From assembly GCA_018340805.1 (NCBI GenBank), contig JACMZG010001914.1, positions 31,148,899 through 31,212,898 of the forward strand: 64,000 nucleotides of DNA, read 5' to 3'. Positions 36,886 to 48,180 of this stretch are shown one piece after another (positions within the stretch are counted from its first letter, which is position 1; the number at the start of each line of letters is the position of its first letter). The DNA comes from Microvelia longipes (taxonomy: Eukaryota > Arthropoda > Insecta > Hemiptera > Veliidae). The translations under genes and the position numbers were made by a program. The notes beneath the pieces were generated by a model that did no database searches, was not told the DNA's origin, and worked only from the letters and a program-made list of their open reading frames with translations.

Positions 36886-38200
36886 CCAGACAATAGCCAT
36901 GTAGATGCGATGTTCCCCTTTGCGCCAAGGGCCACTAAATAAGCTAAAAGCAAATATAATAACAAAATTATAAACCATACAATGAATTAATCCGATTTAT
37001 CTCTTTATTACTACAAAACGAAGGAAAAACACAAATTTCAACGGACACAGGATGTGAAAAGAACAAAATTACCTCTATGGACTTTCGGAGAAAAACCAAA
37101 TATACGAAAGAGAAACTACACGAAAGAGGAAAGGTGTAGAATTTATGTTTATCTCCCCCCAGAGGTAGATTTCACTGTGGTCACTCCGGCTCTATATACT
37201 CCAACTTTGTTAAAAAAATGTCTAACCAAAATCCTATAAACATCGATCGCTAGATATTCCATATTTTAAAATTTAGTTTTGAAAATTGATAATAGTAAAA
37301 AAAATCAAACTTAGTTTGAAAATAAAACAACAAACTAATGCAATTACTACTTCAATAATTTAATTTGATCGAACTCCCTTTTTTTAATTTTTAACCAATT
37401 CACCACAAAGATAATTCCTTTGGTATTTTGTAGCTTTATGTGTCTTTTCCGACCTCAGGGTATTTTTAGAGCGACATTAAAGAAAAGCTTTGAAAATTTT
37501 AACTTTATTATTCTGACTAAGGTCTTTTCAAAATGACGAGGGTCAGTTTGTCCTTTAAATTAAATTTATATGTTGTTTATTGCACGCTATTTTAAAAGAA
37601 AAAATGTCCAAGGTTTTTGTACAGAAAGGACATTTTGTAAAAGAGCATAAGTTATACATTGAGTTATGAAATTCTCGTTTAATTGCCTCTTGTGACGAAC
37701 AAGATGATGTCCTTTGAGAACTATATAATAGTTTTTAGCTACAACAATTTAAAAAAAAATATTATTCATATAAATGCCTAATAAAAATTAAAGGTACACC
37801 CTGAGTATGAAACTTACCTCTGATGACATAGTTTTTCTAAAATTACGATATTGTATGTATAGTATCAGTTATTTAATTTATAAGTTATAATTTATCAGTT
37901 ATTTAATAAAAAACAAATAATGAAATAAGTGACAAAACAAACAATAAAAATCTGACGATTCATAAACAGATGGTATCAAATTTAAAAAATGTCATGAATA
38001 TCATTGATAACTTTATTCTATATAAAATTAGATTTATTAGGTATTTTATAAAAATGTTTAATACTTAATAATACATCGTATTTTAAGTAATAATAGATAT
38101 ATAGAAAATATTACAATAAACAATAATCATATTTACAAGACGAAAAACACTGAATTTAACTCAATAACCTGAAACATAATAACCTCAATTCATTTCTCCT
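36886..38200. other. AT-rich sequence, one unassigned 61-codon frame
   Basis: The ATG-started frame at 37054-37239 is basic (FGEKPNIRKRNYTKEERCR) but unrecognised, and I would not call it a gene. TTTATCAGTTATTTAA is repeated at 37864-37910. Nothing else is supported. Confidence 0.5.
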
Positions 38201-38741
38201 CTTAGAATAATACTATATATAGAAGGAGCACAGGACGTAAACACAATGTAATTCCACTGATAACACGAAAGGCGGTTGACTGGTGCAACTAAGTAATGCT
38301 GCCAACCTGACAACAAAACATTATTTTAAATATTTGTCATAAATATCTATTAATGAAGAAAAATCGTAAAGAACAAATATAATAACTTAAAACACCTGCT
38401 GAATATTTAATAAAACTGGTCTTAGATGGCAAAAGGGTGGCGGAATACATGAATCTACATTTAGTTGACGAGGACTACTTATTATATATAATTTTAATAA
38501 ATACGTTAAACTACAATCTAAAATGCTTTAAATATTGTAATGCACCGATATTTATATCAGTATTTTATGAATAATCAATCATTAATTAATAATAGAACAT
38601 AATAATTCAGCAACCGGAAGTATTGCCAACTTTTTTTTAGAAAACTGTATATTGTTAGGGTGGCAGCATTACTTAGTTGCACCAGTCAACCGGCTTTCGT
38701 GTTATCAGTAGTGCTCCTTCTATATAAAGTATTATTCTAAG
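38201..38741 (-). mobile_element. DNA-transposon-like element, copy 2, with 8-bp target duplication
   Basis: Inverted ends are CTTAGAATAATACTATATA and TATAAAGTATTATTCTAAG. The octamer TTTCTCCT directly abuts both ends (38193-38200 and 38742-38749). Eight-base duplications are typical of hAT, P and Merlin transposons. The whole element is an inverted match to 19508-20047. There is no transposase frame, so it is a non-autonomous element of about 541 bp. The exact duplication suggests it is the younger copy. Confidence 0.85.
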
Positions 38742-38765
38742 TTTCTCCTCCTAGGGTGTTTTGTC

Positions 38766-38858
38766 GACAGTGTTGGTAAAATGACAATTTGCAGCTTAAA
38801 AACACTTCAGTAATGACTATTGTGTGCAGTCGTAAGTACATAAAAATCTTTATAAAAG
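38766..38858 (+). repeat. Second copy of the 36669-36760 block
   Basis: AGTGTTGGTAAAATGACAAT to TAAGTACATAAAAATCTTTA is nearly identical at both places. A shorter relative of its start (TGTTGGTAAAAGTGACTTGG) lies at 58793. Confidence 0.85.
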
Positions 38859-39053
38859 CGTAAATTTCTTAGATTGATTACATATTGCACCGTTTACATT
38901 ATGTATTCTTTCTGTTATACATTATAACTACATTACATCATTAGAAATCTTTAATTCAAACATTTTCATTCCAATCAAATTTCCAAGTGTAATAAAATTC
39001 GAACTGTTTTCAGAAGTTGGCCCATTATTTGCGACCAAATAAAACATTTTTCT

Positions 39054-39824
39054 NNNNNNNNNNNNNNNNNNNNNNNNNNNNNNNNNNNNNNNNNNNNNNN
39101 NNNNNNNNNNNNNNNNNNNNNNNNNNNNNNNNNNNNNNNNNNNNNNNNNNNNNNNNNNNNNNNNNNNNNNNNNNNNNNNNNNNNNNNNNNNNNNNNNNNN
39201 NNNNNNNNNNNNNNNNNNNNNNNNNNNNNNNNNNNNNNNNNNNNNNNNNNNNNNNNNNNNNNNNNNNNNNNNNNNNNNNNNNNNNNNNNNNNNNNNNNNN
39301 NNNNNNNNNNNNNNNNNNNNNNNNNNNNNNNNNNNNNNNNNNNNNNNNNNNNNNNNNNNNNNNNNNNNNNNNNNNNNNNNNNNNNNNNNNNNNNNNNNNN
39401 NNNNNNNNNNNNNNNNNNNNNNNNNNNNNNNNNNNNNNNNNNNNNNNNNNNNNNNNNNNNNNNNNNNNNNNNNNNNNNNNNNNNNNNNNNNNNNNNNNNN
39501 NNNNNNNNNNNNNNNNNNNNNNNNNNNNNNNNNNNNNNNNNNNNNNNNNNNNNNNNNNNNNNNNNNNNNNNNNNNNNNNNNNNNNNNNNNNNNNNNNNNN
39601 NNNNNNNNNNNNNNNNNNNNNNNNNNNNNNNNNNNNNNNNNNNNNNNNNNNNNNNNNNNNNNNNNNNNNNNNNNNNNNNNNNNNNNNNNNNNNNNNNNNN
39701 NNNNNNNNNNNNNNNNNNNNNNNNNNNNNNNNNNNNNNNNNNNNNNNNNNNNNNNNNNNNNNNNNNNNNNNNNNNNNNNNNNNNNNNNNNNNNNNNNNNN
39801 NNNNNNNNNNNNNNNNNNNNNNNN
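39054..39824. other. Assembly gap (771 N)
   Basis: A run of undetermined bases, next to the longest (AT)n tract in the window, which probably caused the gap. Any frame across it is meaningless. Confidence 1.
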
Positions 39825-39900
39825 TATATTATTATATATATAATATATATATATATAATTATATTATTTTATTTTATTTATATGTATATATATCTATTTA

Positions 39901-39938
<38 letters not shown>

Positions 39939-39964
39939 TATTTATTATATATATATATATCATT

Positions 39965-39998
<34 letters not shown>

Positions 39999-40000
39999 CT

Positions 40001-40050
<50 letters not shown>

Positions 40051-40053
40051 TAG

Positions 40054-40116
<63 letters not shown>

Positions 40117-40197
40117 TATATATATATATATATTTATATAATATTATATATTAATTATTTATATTAATATCTATATGATATATATCTTATATATATT

Positions 40198-40244
<47 letters not shown>

Positions 40245-40274
40245 ATAAGTATATATATATATATATATATAATT

Positions 40275-40307
<33 letters not shown>

Positions 40308-40332
40308 TATAATATATACTATATATATATAA
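39825..40332. repeat. Long imperfect (AT)n block
   Basis: About 500 bp of almost only A and T, with phase changes and short interruptions (CATATTTATTA, TTATAGTATA). Its true length is uncertain because it borders the gap. Confidence 0.97.
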
Positions 40333-41529
40333 ATAAACATATTTTTTATGCAAATTTTAAAACAATAGTTATTCTTACTCCATTAAATGAATGTAGCTTG
40401 AGATCCTAAAAGGAATATAATGTAAAGGGTCAGAGAGAGAGTGAGAGAAAGAAAGAGAGAGAGAGAGGAAGAAAGAGAGAGAGAGAGAGAGAGATAGGTG
40501 GATGTCTTGGTATCGATCACTCCAGTTTCCTTACACCTGGTTATCAGGTCGTGATTAATTATATGGACCAGCAAAACGTAGTAGCAACTATGAATAATGT
40601 CTTATCCCAATTCCTCAACATAAGTCATCAATATATAAGTTTAAGTGATCAGCATCAGCAAAATCGAAAACGAGAAAAGTCTTTTCTTTTATCAAATTTA
40701 CAAAGGAAGAAGTGAGCTTATAAGAATGGAAGTATAGGTAGAGAAAGGGGGGAGGCTCCAAAGAAAAACATAATTTCTAAATAAGTTTATTATACTTACT
40801 TAGGGATCAACATAATTTTCGTATTTTTAGGGGACACATTTCTTTTTCACGTACCTCCGGTAGAAACGACGGAATGTAAAAATGATGTATTTTTATCAAG
40901 TTATGATATACAACAAAAAATGAATATAAAAACCATAATAATTTTGGTTACGGTTACCATTACGACATATAAAAATTTCATTATGACTTAAATTTACAAT
41001 GGAATTCCCATAGATTAAATTCTTATATATAGATTGAAAAATATAGATTATTAGTTATTGATTACTAGGTATAAAATTAAACCTAAGTTCACGCCAAGCA
41101 CGTAGAGGAATCTTCCTAAAACTAAAAGGCCCGCCTAGATAACTATTAATGCGCCTATGGATGCGCCAGTATCTATAAGACCATATTACACGGATAGACA
41201 ATTCTATTACAACAGACGCCTTCCCGGAGGTATTATAGTTCGGGACGGTTTACAGGAAAAGAATCGTAGAATCACTTTAATGACTTTTTATGATGAAACA
41301 TTCCAATATTTTTTTATGCTTTTATTTTTATTTTTAATGTTATGATTTTAGGAAATTTAAAAAGTATGAGTTCAAAGTTCGAAGTACTAAAAGAAAATTG
41401 TGGGAATTTTTTTTTTCAATTTTGTTTATTATTTCTTGATTTATAATTTCTATAACTAATATTTTTTACTAAGGATTTTCCTTAGTAAAAAGAAAAAAAT
41501 AGTTATAACATTTAATTATTATTAGATCT
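40333..41529. other. AT-rich sequence with (GA)n tract
   Basis: (GA)n-rich sequence spans about 40430-40496. The 62-codon frame at 41157-41345 (SIRPYYTDRQFYYNRRLPGG) begins with an ATG but has no recognisable family. No gene is called. Confidence 0.6.
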
Positions 41530-41809
41530 GAAGTTTAAGGTCTTTCAGTGGTGACCGCGTCAATGTAGATAGAAAATATGACGTTTCGCTTCCACTGTAG
41601 GAGGCAAAGGATATCATAAATAAAAACACAATGCTCTACAAAACTAAACTCAAGTTTACTGGACTCAAGTTGTGGGAGGCGTCTTCAGAGAATGAGGCGT
41701 CTTTTCTCCATGATGTCCTAGATCCATGAAAATACCTCCCACAATGGAAGCGAAACGTTGGATTTTTCATCTACATTGACGCGGTTACCACCGGAAGACC
41801 TAAATCTTC
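41530..41809. mobile_element. Fold-back element with 75-bp imperfect arms
   Basis: The left arm (41530-41604) and right arm (41735-41809) are inverted, sharing GACCGCGTCAATGTAGAT and GTTTCGCTTCCA. The arms differ at several positions, so it is older than the perfect hairpins elsewhere. It has no coding capacity. Confidence 0.8.
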
Positions 41810-41996
41810 ATGACAATAACCGCGCTTAATCAGTTTATTATTAAATGTGTACACAAATCTTTAAGGAAATAACATGCTGTCGATCTTAAGCAGCAAAACA
41901 TTCTCTGTGAAAAATCGCCAAAACAAGAAAATCTCAATCTTCGTGTATTATTGTATTGTATTGTATTAAAGTAGTTTTGGTCAAATATTCAGGCTA

Positions 41997-42189
41997 AGGC
42001 CCGTATTCAAAGACATTTTCCTTACCTAAACCTAACATTTTCCTTAAGGGCCCCTTAAGGAAAATGTTAGGTTTACAGTTTAGGTAAAACAAATGTTAGG
42101 TCTCATTAAGGAAGCCTTGAGGGTTCCTTAATGAGCCCTTAAGGAAAATGTTAGGTTTAGGTAAGGAAAATGTCTTTGAATACGGGCCT
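41997..42189. mobile_element. 193-bp MITE with perfect 54-bp inverted ends
   Basis: Bases 41997-42050 and 42136-42189 are exact reverse complements starting AGGCCCGTATTCAAAGAC. The interior repeats CCTTAAGG and AAATGTTAGG several times, so it can fold further. I see no convincing target duplication. The GC-rich outermost bases recall several MITE families, but I cannot name the superfamily. Confidence 0.9.
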
Positions 42190-43302
42190 GTGTTGCCAAG
42201 TAGTCTAGAAAGGCATTTAAATGTATTTGGTTTCTTTGCATAGACAAGGTTTTAACATATTAGTCTTTTAATAATAACAAAGAAAGCATACACCATCAAT
42301 TTCATCGGATGCAACTTAATAGCCAAATTAATTAATGGCATCAAAGAAGTGGACAACGCCTTTGATGCCAATTTCAGTCTGTAAATTAATATCAGACCGT
42401 TTTAAATAATATAATATCGATAAACCTTTAACCTTAAACTCGTACATTTTTATACTTTAATAAACAAACTGTTTCTAAATCAATAATGGAAATATTATAT
42501 TCCATAATGTTTTAATTAGAATAAAAAATTAAACAGAACAGGACGTAAAAATAAAAACACATTCCATGTTCAACCTACATGGAAATATGAAATAGTTACT
42601 TTACTTTATCATTCAATTTTTCTTATTTTATATATTATATTTATTCTACTTTCATATCATTAAGGTGTAGGTTACTTGGCTAACGTCATTAACACCTACC
42701 AAGTAATTTTTATGATTTTGAATAAAATTATAAATACAACACATAAAACTATATTTATTAAACACATTAAGATAAGAAATCATATAAGAAGAATAACTTT
42801 AAAAAATATATATTTTTTTCAACTTTAATAGAAGTCATAAACAAGATGGTAAATATCACTTAAATTAATAAAAATAAGTAAAAATTAAATACAAAGAACG
42901 TTAAACATTTTCTAAGTAAATATTTAATAAATATTATATTTGATAAATAAAAATAAAACTTAATTTGGCATTTTATTACGTGAATTTATAAATTTTATTA
43001 TTAAATTCAATAACATATTGATTGGTAATAGATTTAGAATTAATTTAAATACATGATAGGAAATAAAATTAAACTGGAAACAAATTAATAACGGTTTCGC
43101 CTCTAATTTTGAATAATGCAATTAAATCTGAATGCATAATTATTTAGAAATTAAAGAGCTACTCTGTACTAATAGGCATTATTTTTTTTCGTTGATGCTT
43201 CCAGCGATATTTTTTTAAAATCCTATTAATATTAATATTATTAATAAATCGCTATACCGGGTGGATCATTTTAGATGCACTAACATTAAATCTATTGACA
43301 TA
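42190..43302. other. AT-rich sequence, nothing recognised
   Basis: The motif AATAAATCGCTATACCGGG near 43244 has a relative at 20245 (AATAAATCGCTATAACGGG). Otherwise nothing is supported. Confidence 0.55.
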
Positions 43303-44577
43303 AAAGGAAAACATGGTCCTAGACTTCAAAAACAGTCTCTGTCCCTAAAAATAGACACTTGCAAATCACTATTAAATTAATAACTATAACATAAATATGA
43401 TAATGTTGATACCAAAGTAGTAAACTTTGAAAAGTTAAATTAGAGTATTTTTACTTTTCCTCATTTATACCGTAGGTATATAGGAAAAGTATTGTGTTTG
43501 CAAAAAATTCCGAAACCGGGATGTGTTTTTAAGGCATCCTGAGTGGTTTCTGTATGTGTGAGTGTGTGTGTGTGTCTGCATTATCGTAGCTCCCACAGTA
43601 TTAATGCTAGAGAATTGAAACATTGTACCAAAATCAGTCTACCGCTGTAGTTGTACTATTCGGAATATCTTTTTTATGGCGTCATTAACCAGCAATAATG
43701 ACAAAAAAAAAATTCGACAAATCATAAACGCGAAAAAATGATGCAGTCCGATTAAAATTTGAATAAAACTTTATTCAAATTTTTCAATTTAATTAATCAA
43801 ATTATTATTTGAATAATCAAAAAATTATTCAAAAGTAAAATATGCGCCAAGTTTCATCTCATTATCAGCGTTAGTTCAATTTTTATGAAATTATTTGAAT
43901 AGGTTTTAAAAAAATTGTAAAAAAATCGGAAAACAATGCAATTGTGTTGAAATCTGGTATAAGTAATAATACCTTTACGTAATAAATAAGAACACAAAGT
44001 TTCGTTTCAATATGACTAGTATATCCATAATTTATGCTGGACCATAATAGTTAAGCAGCTTTGAGCGAAGTCAGTGCTGAATGGGTGACCGCTAAGAATG
44101 AAACGGATGCATTTACTATCTGAGGACGAGCGGAGCGAGTCCTTAGACATGCTGCAGTATAAATCTGGCGAATTGTATATTCTGAGAACGAGCGAAGCGA
44201 GTCCTAAGCAGGGAGGATGAATGTATCGAATCCAATGTGATGAGGAAAGGTTCCGAGGTAACCCGTAGCCGATTTTTTTCATGTAGATTCAAACAAAAAT
44301 GATTGTATATGTCAAACAATACAATAGGTAATGAAATATGACTGGCATATTGCTAGTTATATCTGTATCTAATTTCGAAGGACCTAATACAGCTTCTAAA
44401 GTATGTAATATTATGGTATGTTCTAGTTTAACTTTTCTAAGTAACCAAAAGTGGTAAGAAAAAAAATACTATATTTGAGTAATTGTTACTGATATGAAAA
44501 TGGTAAATTTCAACATGCAAGAGTCAATTTTAAGGGGCAGAGACATTTTCGAAAGCCTAGGACTATGTTTTCCTCTA
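43303..44577. repeat. Inverted pair flanking a family R copy
   Basis: AAAAGGAAAACATGGTCCTA and GTCTCTGTCCC near 43303-43375 match, in reverse, GGGGCAGAGAC and TAGGACTATGTTTTCCTC near 44515-44577. The pair is about 70 bp with differences and lies either side of the minus-strand family R copy. It could be the ends of a larger composite element. Confidence 0.55.
43450..44281 (-). repeat. Family R repeat, near full length
   Basis: On the minus strand it runs from GAAAAAAATCGGCTACGGGT to TATAAATGAGGAAAAGTAAA. It includes two GCTTCGCTCG blocks, the core TAATGACGCCAT in place of TAATGACGTCAT, and a (CA)n patch. The 88-codon minus-strand frame at 44016-44282 covers the repeat head and starts at its first bases, so it is not evidence of a gene. 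Confidence 0.8.
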
Positions 44578-46007
44578 ATCTTTAAGGATTCAATGTTGGG
44601 CATCTGAAAGTTATAATTATTATATCGTAAGGCTATACGAAGCAATATTTTATATATTGACTAAATTGAGTAAAAGGTGACCAAAAACTGACAAAACTGC
44701 CAGTTGCAGCAGGTAAACTAGCTCAACAAATGGTATAAATAGGAAAAAGTAATTTTGAGCAACTAAGGGCTTTCCTATGAACTAAAATACTCTTTTAACT
44801 TTTCTAAAAGAATTATTCAAGTTCAGTGTAACAAAATCCAGAAATAAATTTGGAATAATATTTATTAGAATAATTTTCTACATTTTATGTAGGAATGAGT
44901 CGTAATCAAAATAAACTTTTGCTGGATAAGTAAACCCTAAAAATAATTATTAGAGGCAAACAAAACTATGTATTGCACTTATAGGATTTTTCAGATGGTT
45001 TTATAGACTGGTAAACACAAAAATCTATTCAACTATCGAATTTAGAAGAAATGTTTAAAAAAAGGATTACAAAAACTACTTTGATTCAATTTTCTACTCA
45101 ATAAACTCAATTTTCCAGCATATATTGTATATTTTAAATTATAAGTTGAAGAATTGTAAAATTGCATGTGGTAAATTATAATTTTATACAAATATAAATA
45201 AGTAAAAACATAAAATATTAAGACAAAAAAAACAAGAAAAAGAAATAAGATAATGCTTTAAACTTGTTATTTTACACGCGTAAAGTAAAAATTAATTCAG
45301 TTGACAGGCCATGTTAATTTGTCACACATAATTCAGTTTTTTTCGTAACTTTTTTTATTTATTTAAATAATCTTCTTGTTTTAAATTAATTATGTTTTTT
45401 TTATTTTATACTTTAACTTAAATTTGTTCTTTAGGTTTTTTTTCTACAAAAATAATGGGATTAACAAAGAACTACTTTTATTCTTTTTATTTATTTATGT
45501 TACTATACTTTAAACAGATTTAATACTTTATTATTTAATTTTATTTAAACATGTAAACGTTTTGTATTAAAAGTTGTTTAATGACTTTAGTTGTTCATAC
45601 TTCTTTTACATTTTTTAGTTTCAATATATTTTCACTTATTTACCCAAACTACGCGTATTGATTTAGCAACCTTTTCTGAACCTTAATTAAAGCAGTAGTT
45701 ATTCTTTTTAAATAATTATTTAAAAAATATAAATTCTTATTATAGCAACTTTGTATTATAACAAAATGCAATTTGCCTCTTAAATAAAGCTATATTTATT
45801 TATTTTTTATACTTGTATAAAAACTTAAAACCAACCAACCAAACTTAAACCATGCCAAAACTGTTCAAAAGTATATGCATTGTACTTATATACAAATAAA
45901 ATTATTTTTTCTTTAATCTATTAAAGATTAAAGATTTTACATATTTTTAACATTAGTTTAAGTTGTATTGATACAATATTAAAGTTAGATTATAATTTAG
46001 TTTTTAT
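44578..46007. other. AT-rich sequence, nothing recognised
   Basis: No repeat copy or frame supported. Confidence 0.6.
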
Positions 46008-46319
46008 TTTTCCTTATTTATACTGTCCTTATTTATTCTGTAAATTACAGAAAAAGTATTGTGTTGGCACTAAAAATCTAAAAACTGGGATTTCTTCTGT
46101 ATCATATGCTACAGGTGTTCTCAAGACCTCAAGAGTGTTATTTTCAAAGTTGTCTGTCTGTTGTTTTTGTTGTTTTCTGTTGTTATTGTATGTATGTGTG
46201 TGTGTCCTCTTACACACACATACAGCTCGACCTTATCATAATGACTCGGCACATCCGCTCGTCCTCTTAGAACAGGCAAAGGTTGAGAAAAAGTTCCGAG
46301 TTATCCCGTATCCGACTTA
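46008..46319 (-). repeat. Family R repeat with internal deletion
   Basis: The inverted end (GAAAAAGTATTGTGTTGGCA) is joined, after a TGTGTGTGT patch, almost directly to the head block (ATCCGCTCGTCCTC) and TATCCCGTATCCGACTT. The central core is missing. Confidence 0.7.
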
Positions 46320-46425
46320 AATATAAATATATATTTATTTATTTTACTCTTATTTATAAATATATATTTTTTTAAAAAGTGATTACTTATATATTTATTC
46401 ATTTTATGCTTTATACCATTTCATT

Positions 46426-47133
46426 TTTACTTTTCCTTATTTATACCATAGGCCTATAGGAAAAGTATTGTTTTTGCGAAATATCCGAAACCGGGATGTC
46501 ACCGGAATGCCTCCTTAATGGTTTTTCGCAAAGTTGTCTGTGTGTATGTGTGATTGTGTGTGTGTCTGTTATCATCGTAGCTCCCACTGTATTTATGCTA
46601 GAGAATTAAACATTGTACAAAAATCAGTCTACCGCTGTAGTTGTGCTATTCGAAAAATAATTCTTTATGTCATTAACCCGCAACAATGACAGAGCAAAAA
46701 TTTTGAAAAATGATGCGATTCGATTAAATTTGTATAAGACTAATGTGCCAGCTCTTATCTTATTATTAGCATTAGTTCAATTTTAAATAAAACTTTTTTA
46801 AAAAAATAGAGTTTAAATGGAGAGTATGTATTTTAAATAATTCAATAAAGTTAGAATTCAGAACAAGAGTACACCATTATGTAATAAATAAGTACACTAA
46901 GTTTTATTTTAATACAACAAGTATATCCATGATTTGTTAGACCACTGGGAATAAAACGAATATATATTACTATCCGATGAAGAACGGAGCGAGTCCGAAG
47001 AGGTGTTGCAGTGTACATTAGATGAATTGTACAATCTGTGGACGAGCGAAGCGAGTCCGAAGTAGGATGGATGAGCGTAGCGAATCAGATGTGACGAGAA
47101 AAAGTTCTGAGGTACCCTGTACCCGATTTTTTA
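46426..47133 (-). repeat. Family R repeat, near full length
   Basis: It runs from the inverted end near TTTTTACTTTTCCTTATTTA to the head GTACCCTGTACCCGATTTTT. It contains TAGCTCCCACTGTATTTATG and two GCGAGTCCGAAG blocks. It lies only about 100 bp from the preceding copy, in the same orientation. Confidence 0.8.
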
Positions 47134-47877
47134 TTTTTTTTACAGGTTACTGTTTTAAATTAAATTAAATTACATGAATTGACTATTTTATTTCATAATA
47201 TTTATGTCATTTTGTTTGTTTTGTCATAAATAATTTACATTAAAGAGAACTTAAATAAAAATTTCGAGTAAATTCAAGTATAAGCAGGTTCTGCTATACT
47301 TGTATACTTGTATTTGGAATACTTTGAATACTTTTATTAGCTCAATATATAAACATACATATGTATAATATACACAATAACACATGTATAGAAGCGGTAT
47401 TCCTATTGATATAACAAAAATATATTTTACATAAAAACCTACATTAAAATTCTTAAAATAAAAATTAAATAGATACTTGAAGTAACCTACACACTGGATG
47501 TGGGTAGTTAAAAGTGCAGGTTACATGTGTCAGGTTATAAAAATAAAATTATCTACAGCCATAAAGCCATTTGTTCACTTATTATGAACTCTTTAACATC
47601 AAACTTATTTTATAGAGTTTTGAAGTTTATGATTTTATTTAAAAGTAAAAGAGACATGTGAAAAAAAAGAAAATAAAATGGGTCAAATGATTGATAAAAC
47701 AATAGTAAGAATTGAAATTGAAAAGGTAATAGATATCCCACATTAAACAAACTACAATGAAAATAAAACATACTTATTCGTATTTAATGTAAAAATAATA
47801 AAAATTGCACAATGGTGCAATACTACTTATACTATATAATAATAATCATACCGGTTTTAATGCCTTTCAGACTATCA
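47134..47877. other. AT-rich sequence, nothing recognised
   Basis: No supported feature. Confidence 0.6.
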
Positions 47878-47885
47878 GGCCGAAA

Positions 47886-48180
47886 ATAGTAGATTCTACC
47901 CACCTCAAGTGGGTTGTATCTACTATCCTTTAGGTATTAATACTATACAGTAGATTCTACCCACCTCAAGTGGGTTTTATCTACTATCCTTTAAGTATTA
48001 ATACTATATAGTAGAGTCTACTCCCCTCAAGTGGGTTGTATCTACTATCCTTTAAGTATTAATACTATATAGTAGATTCTACTCCCCTCAAGTGGGTTGT
48101 ATCTACTATCCTTTAAGTATTAATACTATATAGTAGATCTCATCTCAAGTGGGTTGTATCTACTATCCTTTAAGTATTAA
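47886..48180 (+). repeat. 61-bp minisatellite of hairpin-forming units
   Basis: Five units repeat at 61-bp steps (for example TAGATTCTAC at 47890 and 47951). Each contains CCACCTCAAGTGGG or a variant within AGTAGATTCTAC ... GTATCTACT, so every unit can fold into a stem. The last unit has a small deletion. Confidence 0.92.

Noticed and set aside
39017..40154. Long plus-strand frames across and after the gap
   Set aside because: They consist of undetermined bases and (AT)n translation only.
44016..44282. 88-codon minus-strand frame with an ATG
   Set aside because: It lies entirely within the head of a family R repeat, and equivalent frames in other copies are broken.
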